DNA from: Anodontia alba
Lineage: Eukaryota > Mollusca > Bivalvia > Lucinida > Lucinidae
NCBI GenBank assembly: GCA_964016985.1
Contig: OZ024831.1
Location: 24,486,706 to 24,550,705 of the forward strand
Length of the DNA stretch: 64,000 nucleotides
Reading direction: 5' to 3'
The first letter of the stretch is position 1, and each line of letters opens with the position of its first letter. A program made the position numbers and the translations under genes. The notes under the pieces were generated by a model, which saw nothing but the letters and a program-made list of their open reading frames with translations, was not told the origin of the DNA and did no database searches. This document shows, piece after piece, positions 31,901-35,044 of this stretch.

Positions 31901-33058
31901 TACATTATTTTTCTTATTTCTGCTCAGATACATGGATTGTGGGTACTCGTTAGAACCGCCTCTGCGAGGCGGTTCTAACCAGTACCCACAATCTATGTTT
32001 TGAGCAGAAATATGAAAAATATTTGAATTTTTTATCTGAAAATTTTCAATTTTTCGGTGATTAACTTTTCAGTATATTTGAATAGGCATGTTTTCGTGAT
32101 GTTACCCACTAAATCGCGCACAAGAGCTGATCTATTTCAATTCTTACAGATAGAAAACGACGAAAAAGTAAGTGTATCCTTCAGATTCTTCCAAATTTCC
32201 GCCATCGAATTAAGAAATCCCGCCAACTTTTTTTATTGTAACGCTGACGCTTACATGTATTTGTTACGTTTTTGGCGACGTTACACCATCTTACGTCGTG
32301 GACACGAAGACTGACGTCTGCAAAGTGTCAACATGACGTCGGAACGGAGCCAGATAGCGTCGCGCTTTCGCCCAGTGATTTGTTGCAAAAATAAATCACT
32401 GAATTTAACCATTGACTATACAAGCGAGGAGTGTTAGAATTTAAGAGTAACCACCATCTTAGGACATTATTGTCTAGGTTATTGCAGGATAAATTATGAT
32501 AAGATATGTGACTACGGGTTAAAAATATAACGTTGAGAGTCATATAAATAATAAACTTACGCAGCATCTCTTCTTCGTCAGTAGATACGTCATATTCAAT
32601 CTCTGTCGTGATTGGTTGAGTAACGGCTTCAGTGACGAAAGAAGTTGTATCCACCTCTGTCGACATTTCCGTGTTGAGTTGCGTTGTTTTCGAGATCGGA
32701 GAAGGTGTATTTGGAGCTTCGTTTTTATTTTCTGAAGGGTACTGTTCCATCAACGCTACCTTCGAGTGATCATCTCCAAAATGTTTAATGGTGTCATCTT
32801 TTTGGTCTACATTCTTATTTATCGACATAAAATTTTGATTATAATCTTTAGAAACATTGTTATTTTTTAATTTCGGTTTCGCTGTCCACTGAGCATCAAC
32901 AAAATCTGTATCTGTATCTAAGAGTTCCAGTTCATCCGATTCTTGAAAATGTAATGTCCGTTGGGGAGTTAATTTGTTTCTAAATCTTGAATTTGGTAGA
33001 AGTCGAATGTTCGTGTTACTATATTGCCCAGTTTGCAGGGAGTCCGCTAAAATGGAGA
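4395..33058 (-). CDS. Gene span: mucin-like EGF/SEA-like single-pass membrane protein (10 phase-consistent exons, 5' end incomplete)
   Basis: Joining 33058-32561, 27582-27544, 23216-23175, 19850-19770, 17633-17527, 15238-15180, 14322-14117, 12838-12730, 9408-9220 and 4689-4395 (minus strand) gives one open frame of about 540 residues. Every junction has AG/GT ends and matching phase. Order: Thr/Ser/Glu-rich stalk; four-Cys EGF-like module; about 130 residues, possibly SEA-like, with N-glycosylation sequons; six-Cys EGF module; one transmembrane helix; acidic tail of about 110 residues. Family knowledge: this layout is typical of membrane-tethered mucins and EGF-SEA surface proteins acting in adhesion, barrier or signalling. 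I cannot name an orthologue. No recognised transposon copy overlaps an exon, although introns of 0.9-5 kb are full of them. The start codon and signal peptide lie further upstream. Confidence 0.85.
4800..4885. promoter_or_regulatory. Cluster of CRE, E-box and inverted CCAAT motifs
   Basis: Two perfect CRE palindromes TGACGTCA (4818-4825 and 4873-4880), an E-box CACGTG inside ATCACGTGAT (4801-4810), and ATTGG (inverted CCAAT) near 4854 lie within 85 bp. They sit in the last intron of the minus-strand gene and about 0.4 kb upstream of plus-strand sequence with GCCGCCATTTTG near 5350. This could be a promoter for a nested plus-strand transcript or chance; another TGACGTCA occurs near 2310. Confidence 0.35.
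5038..5196. mobile_element. Foldback element with arms of about 75 bp
   Basis: GTTTATTCATTCTCCTATTT at 5038 faces AAATAGGAGAAATGAATAAAC ending at 5196. The arms run almost uninterrupted to a centre at GTGCTTCGCAC near 5117, with only small mismatches. It has no coding capacity, and no second copy is seen in the window. Confidence 0.85.
5645..6007 (+). CDS. Possible terminal exon of a small Cys-containing protein
   Basis: The frame is open for 120 codons. The first third overlaps a solo family A end (5667-5699), so it is unlikely to be coding. After a plausible acceptor (CCTAAATTGCATCAG before 5728) the sequence looks protein-like: HCVSYANVDVHIDCEREHNE, GCLIMVKSSYPKC, YGKRYTCREDNSDKLDIRAH, and ICTHLEPKISF before the stop. 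Five or more spaced cysteines and NET suggest a secreted or extracellular segment. AATAAA occurs near 6502. No family is recognised. A possible upstream exon with ATG at 5490 and donor CCGgtaagt at about 5512 does not match in phase. Confidence 0.3.
   Translation: MPVLCLSPLRKHACSNILAYVVPKLHQVLFVHCVSYANVDVHIDCEREHNETRGCLIMVKSSYPKCIIDNIVLSQSIKYGKRYTCREDNSDKLDIRAHEDPLKGSKKVRICTHLEPKISF
5667..5699 (-). mobile_element. Solo terminal repeat of family A
   Basis: CATTACGAAAACACGCCTGT followed by TCAAATATATTGG matches one end of family A. No central palindrome or second end is nearby, so the rest of the copy is deleted. Confidence 0.75.
6008..6886. other. No gene recognised
   Basis: Possible 3' untranslated sequence of the preceding candidate exon (AATAAA near 6502), then T-rich sequence with artefactual Phe/Leu/Cys open frames. 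Confidence 0.4.
6887..7163 (+). mobile_element. Family A MITE, copy 2
   Basis: It begins CATCATGAAAACATGCCTAT and ends AATAGGCGTGTTTTCATAATG. The left-arm hairpin (AACCCCAC...ACTGGGGTT) and the central palindrome with the CCTCGAGG apex at about 7025 are intact. The open frame across it is an artefact. Confidence 0.93.
7287..7648. mobile_element. Foldback element, pogo/Tigger-like ends (CAGTAAAACCTCGA), TA duplication
   Basis: TA then CAGTAAAACCTCGATGGCTC at the left pairs with GAGTCATTGAGGTTTTACTG then TA at the right. This is typical of Tc1/mariner-superfamily (pogo-like) non-autonomous elements. The interior repeats GGCTCGAACACT-type sequence near both ends. It also holds a palindrome at 7441-7512 (GTACGCATTAGAATCGGCTC / GAGGCGATTCTAAATGAGTAC) that resembles the family A core. 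Confidence 0.85.
7790..7860. repeat. Palindrome related to the family A core
   Basis: TTGTAGTACTAATTAGAAGC, GCTTCATCGAGC and GCTTCTAATGAATACAACTA form a hairpin with the same GTACT-n-TTAGAAnCG plan as the family A core, but in flanks that lack family A termini. Confidence 0.6.
8128..8735. repeat. Degenerate 45-60 bp tandem repeat in two blocks, plus poly(A)
   Basis: Units of the type GATACATTTAGCTTACTGCC, TACAATCTATATTTCCATCA, TAACAAAATAA recur at 8128-8245 and 8480-8735. They are separated by about 230 bp without the unit. A 27-base A run interrupts the second block at 8614-8640. Confidence 0.75.
8989..9202 (+). mobile_element. Family C TTAA element, copy 1
   Basis: TTAACTTCTGTCCTGCTGAA at the left and GCTCAGCAGGACTAGGGTTAA at the right are inverted ends bounded by TTAA. 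The centre (9095-9163) is the core palindrome GCAAACAGTGCAGATCCAGA with TTGGCTTC at the apex. TTAA targets with CCC/GGG ends suggest a piggyBac-like non-autonomous element. Other copies lie at 52197 and 61086. Confidence 0.88.
9220..9408 (-). CDS. Exon: second half of EGF module, transmembrane helix, start of tail
   Basis: Acceptor TTTTTCAATATCTAG precedes 9408 and donor GTAAGgtaggt follows 9220. The phase is 2 in and 2 out. The first base completes Ser between Cys4 and Cys5 of the EGF module begun in the 12730-12838 exon. Next comes CTSKSHGKYC (Cys5 and Cys6), a short spacer EALIVYIDDVEGD, and a hydrophobic helix including LLTVLLPVLVGTAALVVLC. The stop-transfer segment RRANRGKDEGDTV follows, placing the C-terminus in the cytoplasm. 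Confidence 0.9.
9664..9883 (+). mobile_element. Family J MITE, copy 1
   Basis: It begins GAGCCGCAATGTCAGAAAAC and ends AACATTCTGTGGCTC, inverted termini. Two internal half-palindromes built on GAAGATTCAGAT...ATCAGAATCTTC and GTGCGTCC/GGGTACAC give the family its form. It has no coding capacity. Confidence 0.85.
9900..11435. other. Intronic sequence with no exon recognised
   Basis: A-rich at 10010-10260 and GC-richer at 10310-10680, where CCACGACGGC (near 10561) and GCCGTCGTGC (near 10660) are inverted and may bound an unrecognised element. Sequence at 11190-11420 shares CAGAAACTGACAACTGCC and ATCAGCGGAA phrases with 55705-55760, a dispersed repeat. Confidence 0.45.
11436..11683 (+). mobile_element. 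Family N MITE, copy 1 (CAGGGCCCAGTTGTTC ends)
   Basis: CAGGGCCCAGTTGTTCAAAG at the left pairs with CGAACAACTGGGCCCTG at the right. Sub-terminal inverted GTTAGCTTAACGAGCTCG and GTTAACTAACGACATCG segments and a central hairpin AAAAAATGTGAGTAGCTTTT facing its complement complete it. No target duplication is evident. Two more copies lie at 53183 and 62417. Confidence 0.9.
11684..12181. other. No gene recognised
   Basis: Unique-looking intronic sequence without supported features. Confidence 0.4.
12182..12379 (+). mobile_element. Family D TTAA element, copy 1
   Basis: TTAATCCTTTCAGTCCAGCA at the left and CTCAGGGATGAATGGGTTAA at the right, bounded by TTAA. The centre is CAAACCAGTGTAGACCCAG...CTGGATCTGGACTGTTTG. 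It aligns with 28181-28383, 54699-54899 and, inverted, 29997-30189. Confidence 0.8.
12730..12838 (-). CDS. Exon: first half of the six-Cys EGF module
   Basis: A strong pyrimidine tract and acceptor (TGTCTTTTCGTCTAG) precede 12838. The donor is TTTGCAGgtcagt at 12730. TT completes the A left by the 14117 donor. The frame reads IPVSLDKLSHIC, then C-x8-C-x5-C-x8-C through QLNVCKNGGICVNETGEPVC. It joins in phase with the 9408 exon to give C1-x8-C2-x5-C3-x8-C4-x1-C5-x8-C6, the canonical EGF spacing. NET is an N-glycosylation sequon. The antisense open frame here is a shadow. Confidence 0.92.
13350..13527 (+). mobile_element. Family E element, copy 1
   Basis: AGAGTCCACTTTCTAATTTA, GTATATCAGGGTATG, TAGATATTCCTAGAGACAAA and the core GCAAACAGTGGATTCTCTGA match, in order, 26930-27085. 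It ends near TTAA. Boundaries are approximate. Confidence 0.65.
13777..13996 (+). mobile_element. Family F TTAA element, copy 1
   Basis: CATTTATGCCTAGCGTTCC at the left and CCACTTGGCATAAATGGTTTAA at the right are inverted ends. A degenerate core CCAACAGTATAAACCCAGC...CTTCACTATTTGC lies inside. The sister copy at 57257 is interrupted by a family A element. Confidence 0.75.
14117..14322 (-). CDS. Exon: SEA-like/unclassified extracellular region
   Basis: Acceptor TTGTTTTGTCACAG precedes 14322 and donor AGTAgtaagt follows 14117. It is 206 nt, phase 2 in and 1 out. It encodes YNATSNFSTIRFAVFTNTSV and continues to IKVRNLQVLWADEGTVTV and TDEDGTIRS. Sequons NAT, NFS and NTS mark it as extracellular. 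Alternating hydrophobic residues and its position between two EGF modules suggest a SEA-type domain, but the classic GSVVV self-cleavage site is not visible, so the family is uncertain. Confidence 0.88.
14361..14535 (+). mobile_element. Family J MITE, 5'-truncated copy
   Basis: CTTGTGCACCCAGCGAAGAT, TCAGATCAGCTTGATCAGAA, then CATGCGGACAACGAAGAC and GGATGCGCAGGCTGATTTGA match family J internal segments. The GAGCCGCAA end is missing. It abuts the foldback at 14551. Confidence 0.7.
14551..14641. repeat. Foldback palindrome, arms of about 43 bp
   Basis: TTTTGTTCTGTCGATTGATT, AGTCGCTATTGAACTGC and TTAGGCTCC face GGAGCCTAAGCAGTTCAATA and CAACTAATCAGTCGACAGAA around AAGCAT. Arms are nearly perfect. 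The open frame starting at 14593 begins inside the palindrome and is not supported. Confidence 0.85.
14911..15062. repeat. Composite microsatellite (TGTA)n, (GTAC)n, (CA)n, (CATA)n
   Basis: TGTATG repeats, a GTAC run at 14985-15002, a CA run and finally CATA repeats. The two outer parts are complementary, so the whole block can fold back. Confidence 0.95.
15180..15238 (-). CDS. Exon: extracellular linker, 59 nt
   Basis: Acceptor TACTTACAG precedes 15238; donor ATCACgtaagt follows 15180. It encodes LSEKYKDLLGFLRIYVYPI and leaves AC, which the next exon's G completes as Thr. It enters in phase 0, matching the 17527 donor. Confidence 0.85.
15282..15496 (+). mobile_element. Family H TTAA element, copy 1
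   Basis: TTAACTCCTTCACTGTCATA at the left and GGCGCCGAAAGAGTTAA at the right. The core CAAACAGCGTAGATCCAGAT faces GGTTCTACGCTGTTCG. TTAA-bounded. The second copy is at 58833. Confidence 0.85.
15541..15784 (+). mobile_element. Family J MITE, copy 3
   Basis: TGAGCCGCAACACAGGAAAA at the left and TATCATGTTGTGGCTCA at the right are inverted. Internal GTCCAGCGAAGGTTCAGATC and GAATCTTCACTCTGTGCATT match the family. Confidence 0.85.
15800..16218. other. No gene recognised
   Basis: Contains a short direct repeat (CTAAGGCCGTACGGTTTG near 15810 and 15837). Otherwise nothing supported. Confidence 0.45.
16219..16462 (+). mobile_element. Family G TTAA element
   Basis: TTAACCCATTTATGCTAGTG at the left and GGTTTATATGGGTTAA at the right. 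The centre is an exact palindrome: GGCAAACAGTACAGACCCAG, ATCAGACGCCGC, GCGGCGTCTGAT, CTGGGTCTGTACTATTTGCC. Confidence 0.85.
16463..17526. other. Intronic; degenerate family I core at 17100-17185, (C)n/(CA)n tract near 16928
   Basis: GGCAAACAGTGTTGACCCTG then TACTCAGGCCTGTCTGTCCG matches family I internal sequence without clear ends. No exon is supported in this stretch. Confidence 0.5.
17527..17633 (-). CDS. Exon: extracellular linker after the first EGF-like module
   Basis: Acceptor TTATCTTACTGTAG precedes 17633 and donor ACTCAGgtaaga follows 17527. Phase 1 in and 0 out. Only one frame is open: LPQEKLAQQEISMTTHTGEA then VGSYDDTDRASFETQ. The incoming G from the 19770 donor plus AT gives Asp. 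Confidence 0.85.
17791..18335 (+). repeat. Triplicated 181-184 bp tandem unit ending at a family A terminus
   Basis: Units start CACAAGGCTAATCAACAATG at 17791, 17975 and 18156. They are about 95% alike by eye and close with GCTTAACATCATGAAA. The last four-to-fourteen bases (CATCATGAAAACA) are also the first bases of the family A copy at 18327, so the duplication breakpoint coincides with the transposon end. Confidence 0.9.
18327..18592 (+). mobile_element. Family A MITE, copy 3
   Basis: CATCATGAAAACATCCCCTT (the GCCTATATAATTTTGACC segment is deleted) to GAATCGGCGTGTTTTCGTAATG. The central palindrome has a CCGCGCC apex near 18450. Confidence 0.9.
18593..19586. other. Intronic; poly(G) tract, no exon recognised
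   Basis: G-rich run with GT prefix at about 19300-19352. ATGCCAGCATATTTTTCT-type phrase repeated at both sides (19276 and 19363) suggests local duplication. The open frame at 19022-19255 has no splice or motif support. Confidence 0.45.
19587..19745 (+). mobile_element. Family I TTAA element, copy 1
   Basis: TTAACTCCTTACCATGCTTG at the left. Core GGCAAACAGTGTAGACCCTG, then CTAGACTGTTTGCTCAGGCC. The same left end, inverted, terminates the copy at 27463. The right end is uncertain. Confidence 0.65.
19770..19850 (-). CDS. Exon: four-Cys EGF-like module
   Basis: Acceptor TTTTTTTTCCGAAG precedes 19850; donor GAAGAGGgtaaga follows 19770. It is 81 nt, phase 1 to 1. It encodes ICSEQSYSTEEGCSCPPG then TTGINCEE: Cys spacing C-x8-C-x1-C-x8-C and the GTTGxNC motif typical of the C-terminal half of EGF domains. 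Cys1 and Cys2 are absent from this exon and from the upstream Thr-rich micro-exon, so the module may be a reduced EGF. Family J starts just beyond the pyrimidine tract (19880). Confidence 0.9.
19880..20106 (+). mobile_element. Family J MITE, copy 4
   Basis: ATGAGCCACAAGGTCATAAA, CACAGCGAAGATTCAGATCA and ATCAGAATTTTCACTGGGCG match the family. The right end is eroded. Confidence 0.8.
20160..20815 (+). repeat. 27-bp tandem repeat (about 24 units), open in more than one frame
   Basis: Unit GAATACAGATAGGAACGATG then ATTCTGA, degenerate. Being a multiple of three it stays open. One frame reads DSENTDRND-type nonapeptides (for example SENTDRNDDSEYTDSNN), another MILRIQIGT-type. An indel near 20625 switches frames. 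No splice support; treated as an intronic minisatellite. Confidence 0.85.
20816..22833. other. Intronic; microsatellites and one family P palindrome
   Basis: (AT)n at 21099-21122 and (TTA)n at 21709-21731. A palindrome at 21749-21808 (TTGACATTTCATGCAAATTG facing CAATTTGCATGAAATGTCAA) is family P-like. No exon is recognised. Confidence 0.55.
22834..23100 (+). mobile_element. Family A MITE, copy 4
   Basis: CATCAGGAAAACATACCTAT to GAATAGACTTGTTTTCGTAATG. The central palindrome apex has lost its CGNNCG (CGCCTCGTTCTAACGAG), making a shortened apex. It lies 74 bp from the 23175 exon. Confidence 0.92.
23175..23216 (-). CDS. Micro-exon: Thr-rich stalk, 42 nt
   Basis: Acceptor TATTTCTATTTTCAG precedes 23216; donor CCAGAAGgtaaat follows 23175. 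Phase 1 to 1. It encodes TQTMPLTTTQIPE, a mucin-like stretch, then D across the junction into the four-Cys module. A symmetric exon that could be skipped without frameshift. Confidence 0.82.
23526..24893 (+). repeat. 49-bp minisatellite, 28 units in perfect register
   Basis: Units start TTGACC every 49 bases from 23526 to 24849 with no indel: (24849-23526)/49 is exactly 27. Each unit contains CAGTGTATACACTG, a 14-bp perfect palindrome, or its CATTG variant, then CCAGTACACTGTATTTTC. Variant sites (GACCAGTG/GACCATTG, CACTTAACC/CACTCATCC, CTGTA/CTATA) are ordered: TTAACC forms lie in the first 15 units and CTATA forms only from unit 12 on. Lies in an intron of the membrane-protein gene. Confidence 0.97.
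24894..25389. other. Intronic; open frame of 71 codons without support
   Basis: A 71-codon plus-strand frame at 24920-25135 begins just past the minisatellite. No motif or splice chain is visible. Confidence 0.4.
25390..25593. mobile_element. Full-length foldback MITE (CAGTAAAACCTGTGTAAG), TA duplication
   Basis: TA then CAGTAAAACCTGTGTAAGAG pairs with CTTACACAGGTTTTACTG then TA. Nearly the whole 204 bp folds on itself with apex TTTTGCTAGCAAAA at about 25493. Ends resemble those at 7287 and 54318 (pogo/Tc1-like). Confidence 0.9.
25674..25951 (-). mobile_element. Family A MITE, copy 5
   Basis: CATTACGAAAACACGCCTAT to ATAGGTGTGTTTCCGTGATG. Central palindrome around 25808 intact. Its right end abuts a copy of the ACACAACGTCGC repeat. 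Confidence 0.93.
25962..26063 (+). mobile_element. Partial GTTTACACAACGTCGC palindromic MITE
   Basis: GGTTTACACAACGTCGCATT, ATGCAATATCATGACATTGC and TTGCCCGCTGGG match the complete element at 60006-60116. The left terminus is missing next to the family A copy. Confidence 0.7.
26575..26779. repeat. Nested palindromes (TTCATGCTCAACTCAGCTGAGCATGAA type)
   Basis: An inner near-perfect inverted repeat with about 33-bp arms (AAATTTCTCTGCTAATAAAT, ATGAAAATGCCAAC facing its complement) occupies about 26599-26671. It is flanked by CTCAGCTGAGCATGAA on the left and TTCATGCTCAGCTGAGTTGAGCATGAA on the right, each itself palindromic. Confidence 0.85.
26893..27120 (+). mobile_element. Family E element, copy 2
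   Basis: Begins near TTAAGACTG and ends near ATATGTTAA. The core GCAACCAGTGGAGACCCTGA, CAGACGCCG, CGGCGTCTAATCTGGGTC and CTGCACTGTTTGCC is intact. Matches 13350-13527. Confidence 0.7.
27130..27215. repeat. (CA)n microsatellite
   Basis: About 43 CA units with two CG variants at the start. Confidence 0.97.
27325..27463 (-). mobile_element. Family I element, copy 2
   Basis: GACGCCGCGTTCTG-type half core (inverted), GGGTCTACACTGTTTGCC, then GGGCAAGTATGGTAAGGAGTTAA, the inverted left end of the copy at 19587. Confidence 0.65.
27544..27582 (-). CDS. Micro-exon, 39 nt, basic peptide
   Basis: Acceptor TTTTGTATTTGCAG precedes 27582; donor ATTATAGgtaaga follows 27544. Both flanking exons fix the phase at 1 to 1, and only that frame is open (two others contain TAG): R-SMHRRWRRNAII-V. 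The RRWRR motif is odd in a mucin-like stalk. It may be an alternative cassette or a proprotein-processing site; that is inference. Confidence 0.7.
   Translation of the reverse strand, partial: VVCTDGGEEMPL
28007..28052. repeat. (CA)n microsatellite
   Basis: About 20 CA units followed by TACACACC. Confidence 0.96.
28181..28383 (+). mobile_element. Family D TTAA element, copy 2
   Basis: TTAACCCTTTCAACCCGAAA at the left and AAACTCAAGGGTGAAGAGGTTAA at the right, TTAA-bounded. Core CCAACAGTGTAGCTCC...CCTACAATGTTTG is degenerate. Confidence 0.82.
28505..28825 (+). CDS. Weak candidate: two-exon small basic protein nested in an intron
   Basis: ATG at 28505 in good context (AAAATGG) starts MASERRFQRAKPTSYETEKK, up to donor AATCGgtaagt at 28590. 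An acceptor CATTTCATTGTTATGACAAAATCCAG before 28636 keeps the phase and the frame continues RRDSAYVARNKSFVMTNLMN to a stop at 28825, about 91 residues. AATAAA lies near 28868. Against it: the implied intron is only 45 nt, no motif is recognised, and an antisense frame covers the second part. Confidence 0.2.
28904..28938. repeat. Poly(A) tract
   Basis: A-run after an AAATAAATAAA-rich segment; it could be a retroposon tail, but no body is recognised upstream. Confidence 0.9.
28977..29256 (+). mobile_element. Family A MITE, copy 6
   Basis: CATCACGAAAACATGCCTAT to GAATAGGAATGTTTCCGTAATG, with the palindrome apex CCTCGACGAGACGG near 29120. Confidence 0.94.
29324..29812 (+). mobile_element. Family J MITE split by a family A insertion
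   Basis: TGAGCCGCATCGTCAGAACA to GAATGTGCGCC (29324-29364) is the left part. GAAGACTTCAATCCGCCTGC to CTGACGTTGCGGCTA (29637-29812) is the right part. Removing 29369-29635 restores the family order seen at 9664. J is therefore older than this A insertion. Confidence 0.88.
29369..29635 (-). mobile_element. Family A MITE, copy 7 (inserted in family J)
   Basis: CATTACGAAAAAACACCTAT to ATAGGCATGTTTTCGGGATG. The apex is shortened (GAACGGCGGTTC). The flanks read GCCTGAT and ATGAAG, leaving at most two to three bases of possible duplication. Confidence 0.92.
29997..30189 (-). mobile_element. Family D TTAA element, copy 3 (inverted)
   Basis: TTAATCCTTACATCCCTGAG at the left and CAGGACTGGAGCTGTTTAA at the right. 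CTTTGAATCTGGTCAGAACC and CAAATAGGGGTCTCAGTCTA match the complement of 54699-54899. Confidence 0.8.
30289..30630 (-). repeat. Three tandem units of 111-114 bp
   Basis: CAAACAGAAGC recurs at 30291, 30402 and 30516. Each unit holds CTTGACAGCAAACTCCC, AAACCTAGAGAAGACAT and GTAATTTTTGAATCTCC. The long minus-strand frame here is an artefact of the repeat. Confidence 0.92.
31002..31354 (+). mobile_element. tRNA-derived SINE with 12-bp target-site duplication
   Basis: ACCAACTTGTCG at 31002-31013 and again at 31343-31354 flanks the body 31014-31342. The head carries a pol III A box (TGGCTCAGTGG, 31025-31035) and B box (GGTTCGATCCC, 31068-31078). Downstream is a body with GCTCTTTCGCTTGGCGCTCA and a terminal GAAAGCGACGTTAAGCCCAA then an A-rich tail. 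This is the layout of molluscan V-type SINEs (family assignment from memory). The exact duplication suggests a recent insertion. Confidence 0.93.
31355..31821. other. Intronic; simple-sequence-like ATCGTA/ATCACG region and small palindromes
   Basis: Quasi-repeated CGATACG/ATCGTATC words at 31370-31560, then inverted GGTCAGTTGTAA/TTACAACTGACC around 31738-31804. No exon. Confidence 0.5.
31822..32101 (+). mobile_element. Family A MITE, copy 8
   Basis: CATCACGAAAACATGCCTAT to GAATAGGCATGTTTTCGTGATG, with perfectly complementary outermost bases. Palindrome apex CCTCTGCGAGG. Confidence 0.94.
32561..33058 (-). CDS. Long exon: Thr/Ser/Glu-rich stalk of the membrane protein
   Basis: Donor GCTGCgtaagt follows 32561. 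Acceptor TCTCTGTTTCGTTTCCAG precedes 33058 (alternative acceptor AATATAG before 33018). At 498 nt and phase 1 to 1, the frame is open for 165 codons. It contains an acidic patch (FQESDELELLDTDTDFVDAQ), a polar segment, and a Thr/Ser/Pro-rich end (APNTPSPISKTTQLNTEMST, EVDTTSFVTEAVTQPITTEI) before DVSTDEEEML. A stop upstream of 33058 in this frame forces a splice acceptor. O-glycosylated stalk is the likely role. Confidence 0.85.
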
Positions 33059-33144
33059 CTGGAAACGAAACAGAGATATAGCAATTTCACTTCTAATCAT
33101 ACATTTACTAGAAAATATGTTCATTTTGCATATGTGATACTAAC

Positions 33145-33330
33145 ATGGCTTTCCAGCACATATCATAGCACACGCAGACGGTGTGATAATGGGTTACGTG
33201 GGTGATACGGCTTTTTTGCCCGGGAAAAATACATATCACCAGGTCACGTGGCTTTCAAGCACATATCACTCTTGTGGAGCGCAGAAGGTGTGATAATGGG
33301 TTACATGGGTGATACGGCTATTTTGCCCGG

Positions 33331-33362
<32 letters not shown>
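33145..33362 (+). repeat. 107-bp direct duplication ending in poly(A)
   Basis: GTGTGATAATGGGTTACGTG at 33181 and GTGTGATAATGGGTTACATG at 33288, each within CATATCAC...GATACGGCT...TTTTGCCCGGG. The second copy runs into a 31-base A tract. Confidence 0.88.
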
Positions 33363-33363
<1 letters not shown>

Positions 33364-33654
33364 ATATCACCACATTCGGTGCACTCGGCGGTCTTGTTTT
33401 TTACTCCGCATACGATATCAAATAGGCAAACTTGTCCGAAAGAAAAATGTAATTTTCATATCATATCCCATATCAACTCTCGACCCTTCGGTCCTCGGGC
33501 TGATATGGGTGTCTCGAGTTGATTTGGGGTATGATATGAAAATTGCCATACAATAATCTCTACTTATCATAACATGTAGAAATTCGTTCGGTATTCGAAA
33601 GGATGATTTATATAACTGCGGTTATCCGTAAAGTTTGTTTAAAAGTGCAGATCC

Positions 33655-33936
33655 TGATCATCACGAAAACATACCTATATAATTTTGACCCCCTTAAACC
33701 ACACTTTTATATAGTAAAACTGGGGTTTACAGGGGTATACATTAGTTTTCTTATTTCTGCTCAAAAACATAGATTGTGGATACTTGTTAGAACCGCCTCG
33801 GTGAGGCGGTTCTAACGAGTACCCACAATTTATGTTTTGAGCAGAAATATGAAAAATATCAGAATTTTTATCTGAAAACTATCAGTTTCTGGTGGTGAAA
33901 TTTTCAATATATTTGAATAGGAGTGTTTTCATAATG
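33655..33936 (+). mobile_element. Family A MITE, copy 9
   Basis: From CATCACGAAAACATACCTAT (33659) to GAATAGGAGTGTTTTCATAATG (33936), with apex CCTCGGTGAGG. Confidence 0.93.
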
Positions 33937-34080
33937 TAGTATACTGTTCTGCGGCACCTGATCAGAGTTTTTACAGTTTCAAAATCCACACTTTTGACCA
34001 TTTGCATGAGTTAAAGAATTTCAATCCATCTTCTTTTAGATACATAAGCTTTTTTTTTCGGTTTCGGCTTTGCAAATAGT

Positions 34081-34385
34081 GGAACTGGCACAGAAGTTCA
34101 ATCGATAGAACGTCTGCTTTGTGACCTGGAGGTCTTCTGGCCGAGTCATACTAAATACATTAGAAATGGTGTAAGGTGCTCTTTTGCCAGATGCTCAGCA
34201 CTAAGGAAATAAAGCTAGGAATCATAATTAGTCAGACCGGTGTCAGAGTAATTGACTGGGTAAATGTAATATCATGTTATAATCTGGTACAGAATGTTTC
34301 AGTGAGGCGGGAATCTCTAAGTGAGTTTTGAGGTCACGTCCATGCTGAAATGTAGACTTTGCTTTGGCGAGCAGCAAGCCAAACT
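34081..34385 (+). mobile_element. Degraded tRNA-derived SINE
   Basis: GGCACAGAAGTTCAATCGAT, AGAACGTCTGCTTTGTGACC, then GGCCGAGTCATACTAAATAC, GGTGCTCTTTTGCC and TTCAGTGAGGCGGG track the SINE at 31014 in order. The B box region (GGTTCGATCC) is deleted, so it should not be transcribed by pol III. Confidence 0.82.
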
Positions 34386-34761
34386 AGTGTTGTGCATACT
34401 TTAAATAAACAAATGCTGCATTTAGACGTAAGAGGAATTGATACACTTTCGCGTGGGGCGGAGTTGGTGGGTGGGGGGATTGGGGGATAGCTCTGTCAAA
34501 AAAGTTTTTTTTTTTTTTTGTCTTCTAAGGTTCTAAAGAAAAAAGACCCCTTTCAGAACAAGCTTGATTAACAGGAACCAAACAGGAAGGCACAAAAGTG
34601 GTCTCCCTTGGCGGAAATAGCAAAACTTCTACCAAGTGTATACAGTCCACTTGACTGACAAAATATTAAAACCCGAATCTTAAATGCGATGTTTTTCTCA
34701 ACAAAATAGATTTGTTCTCCATGCAATAAAAGCGCCGAGTTGGCTGTAGCAGCAAATTTAC

Positions 34762-34864
34762 CTTGAAGTCCAATAAGTAGGACCAAGCCGGAACCAGTCA
34801 TTCCGCCATACCATTTTTTCACCATCAAATTTGCTATCCAACAAAGTAGCTCCTTCTGTTGTGT
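34762..34864 (-). CDS. Probable further 5' exon of the membrane-protein gene (frame ambiguous)
   Basis: Acceptor CATCTCTTACAG precedes 34864 and donor CTTCAAGgtaaat follows 34762. Two frames are open over 103 nt. Phase 1 to 2 reads TTEGATLLDSKFDGEKMVWR then NDWFRLGPTYWTS, which fits an ectodomain and joins to the alternative acceptor at 33018. Phase 0 to 1 reads TQQKELLCWIANLMVKKWYG and joins to the acceptor at 33058. I favour the first. Confidence 0.5.
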
Positions 34865-35044
34865 CTGTAAGAGATGAACATTTGCTTTTATTTTAATATA
34901 GACTGATATATGACGGTAATACTATAAAGCTGCAACAAGCGTAAATGTATTTTGGAGCATATGAGAAATGCGCATATTCAGATCATACTGTGCATCGTAC
35001 TCATCAAAGCATCTGCATTCTTTCGTACCCGAAGATTCTACAAT

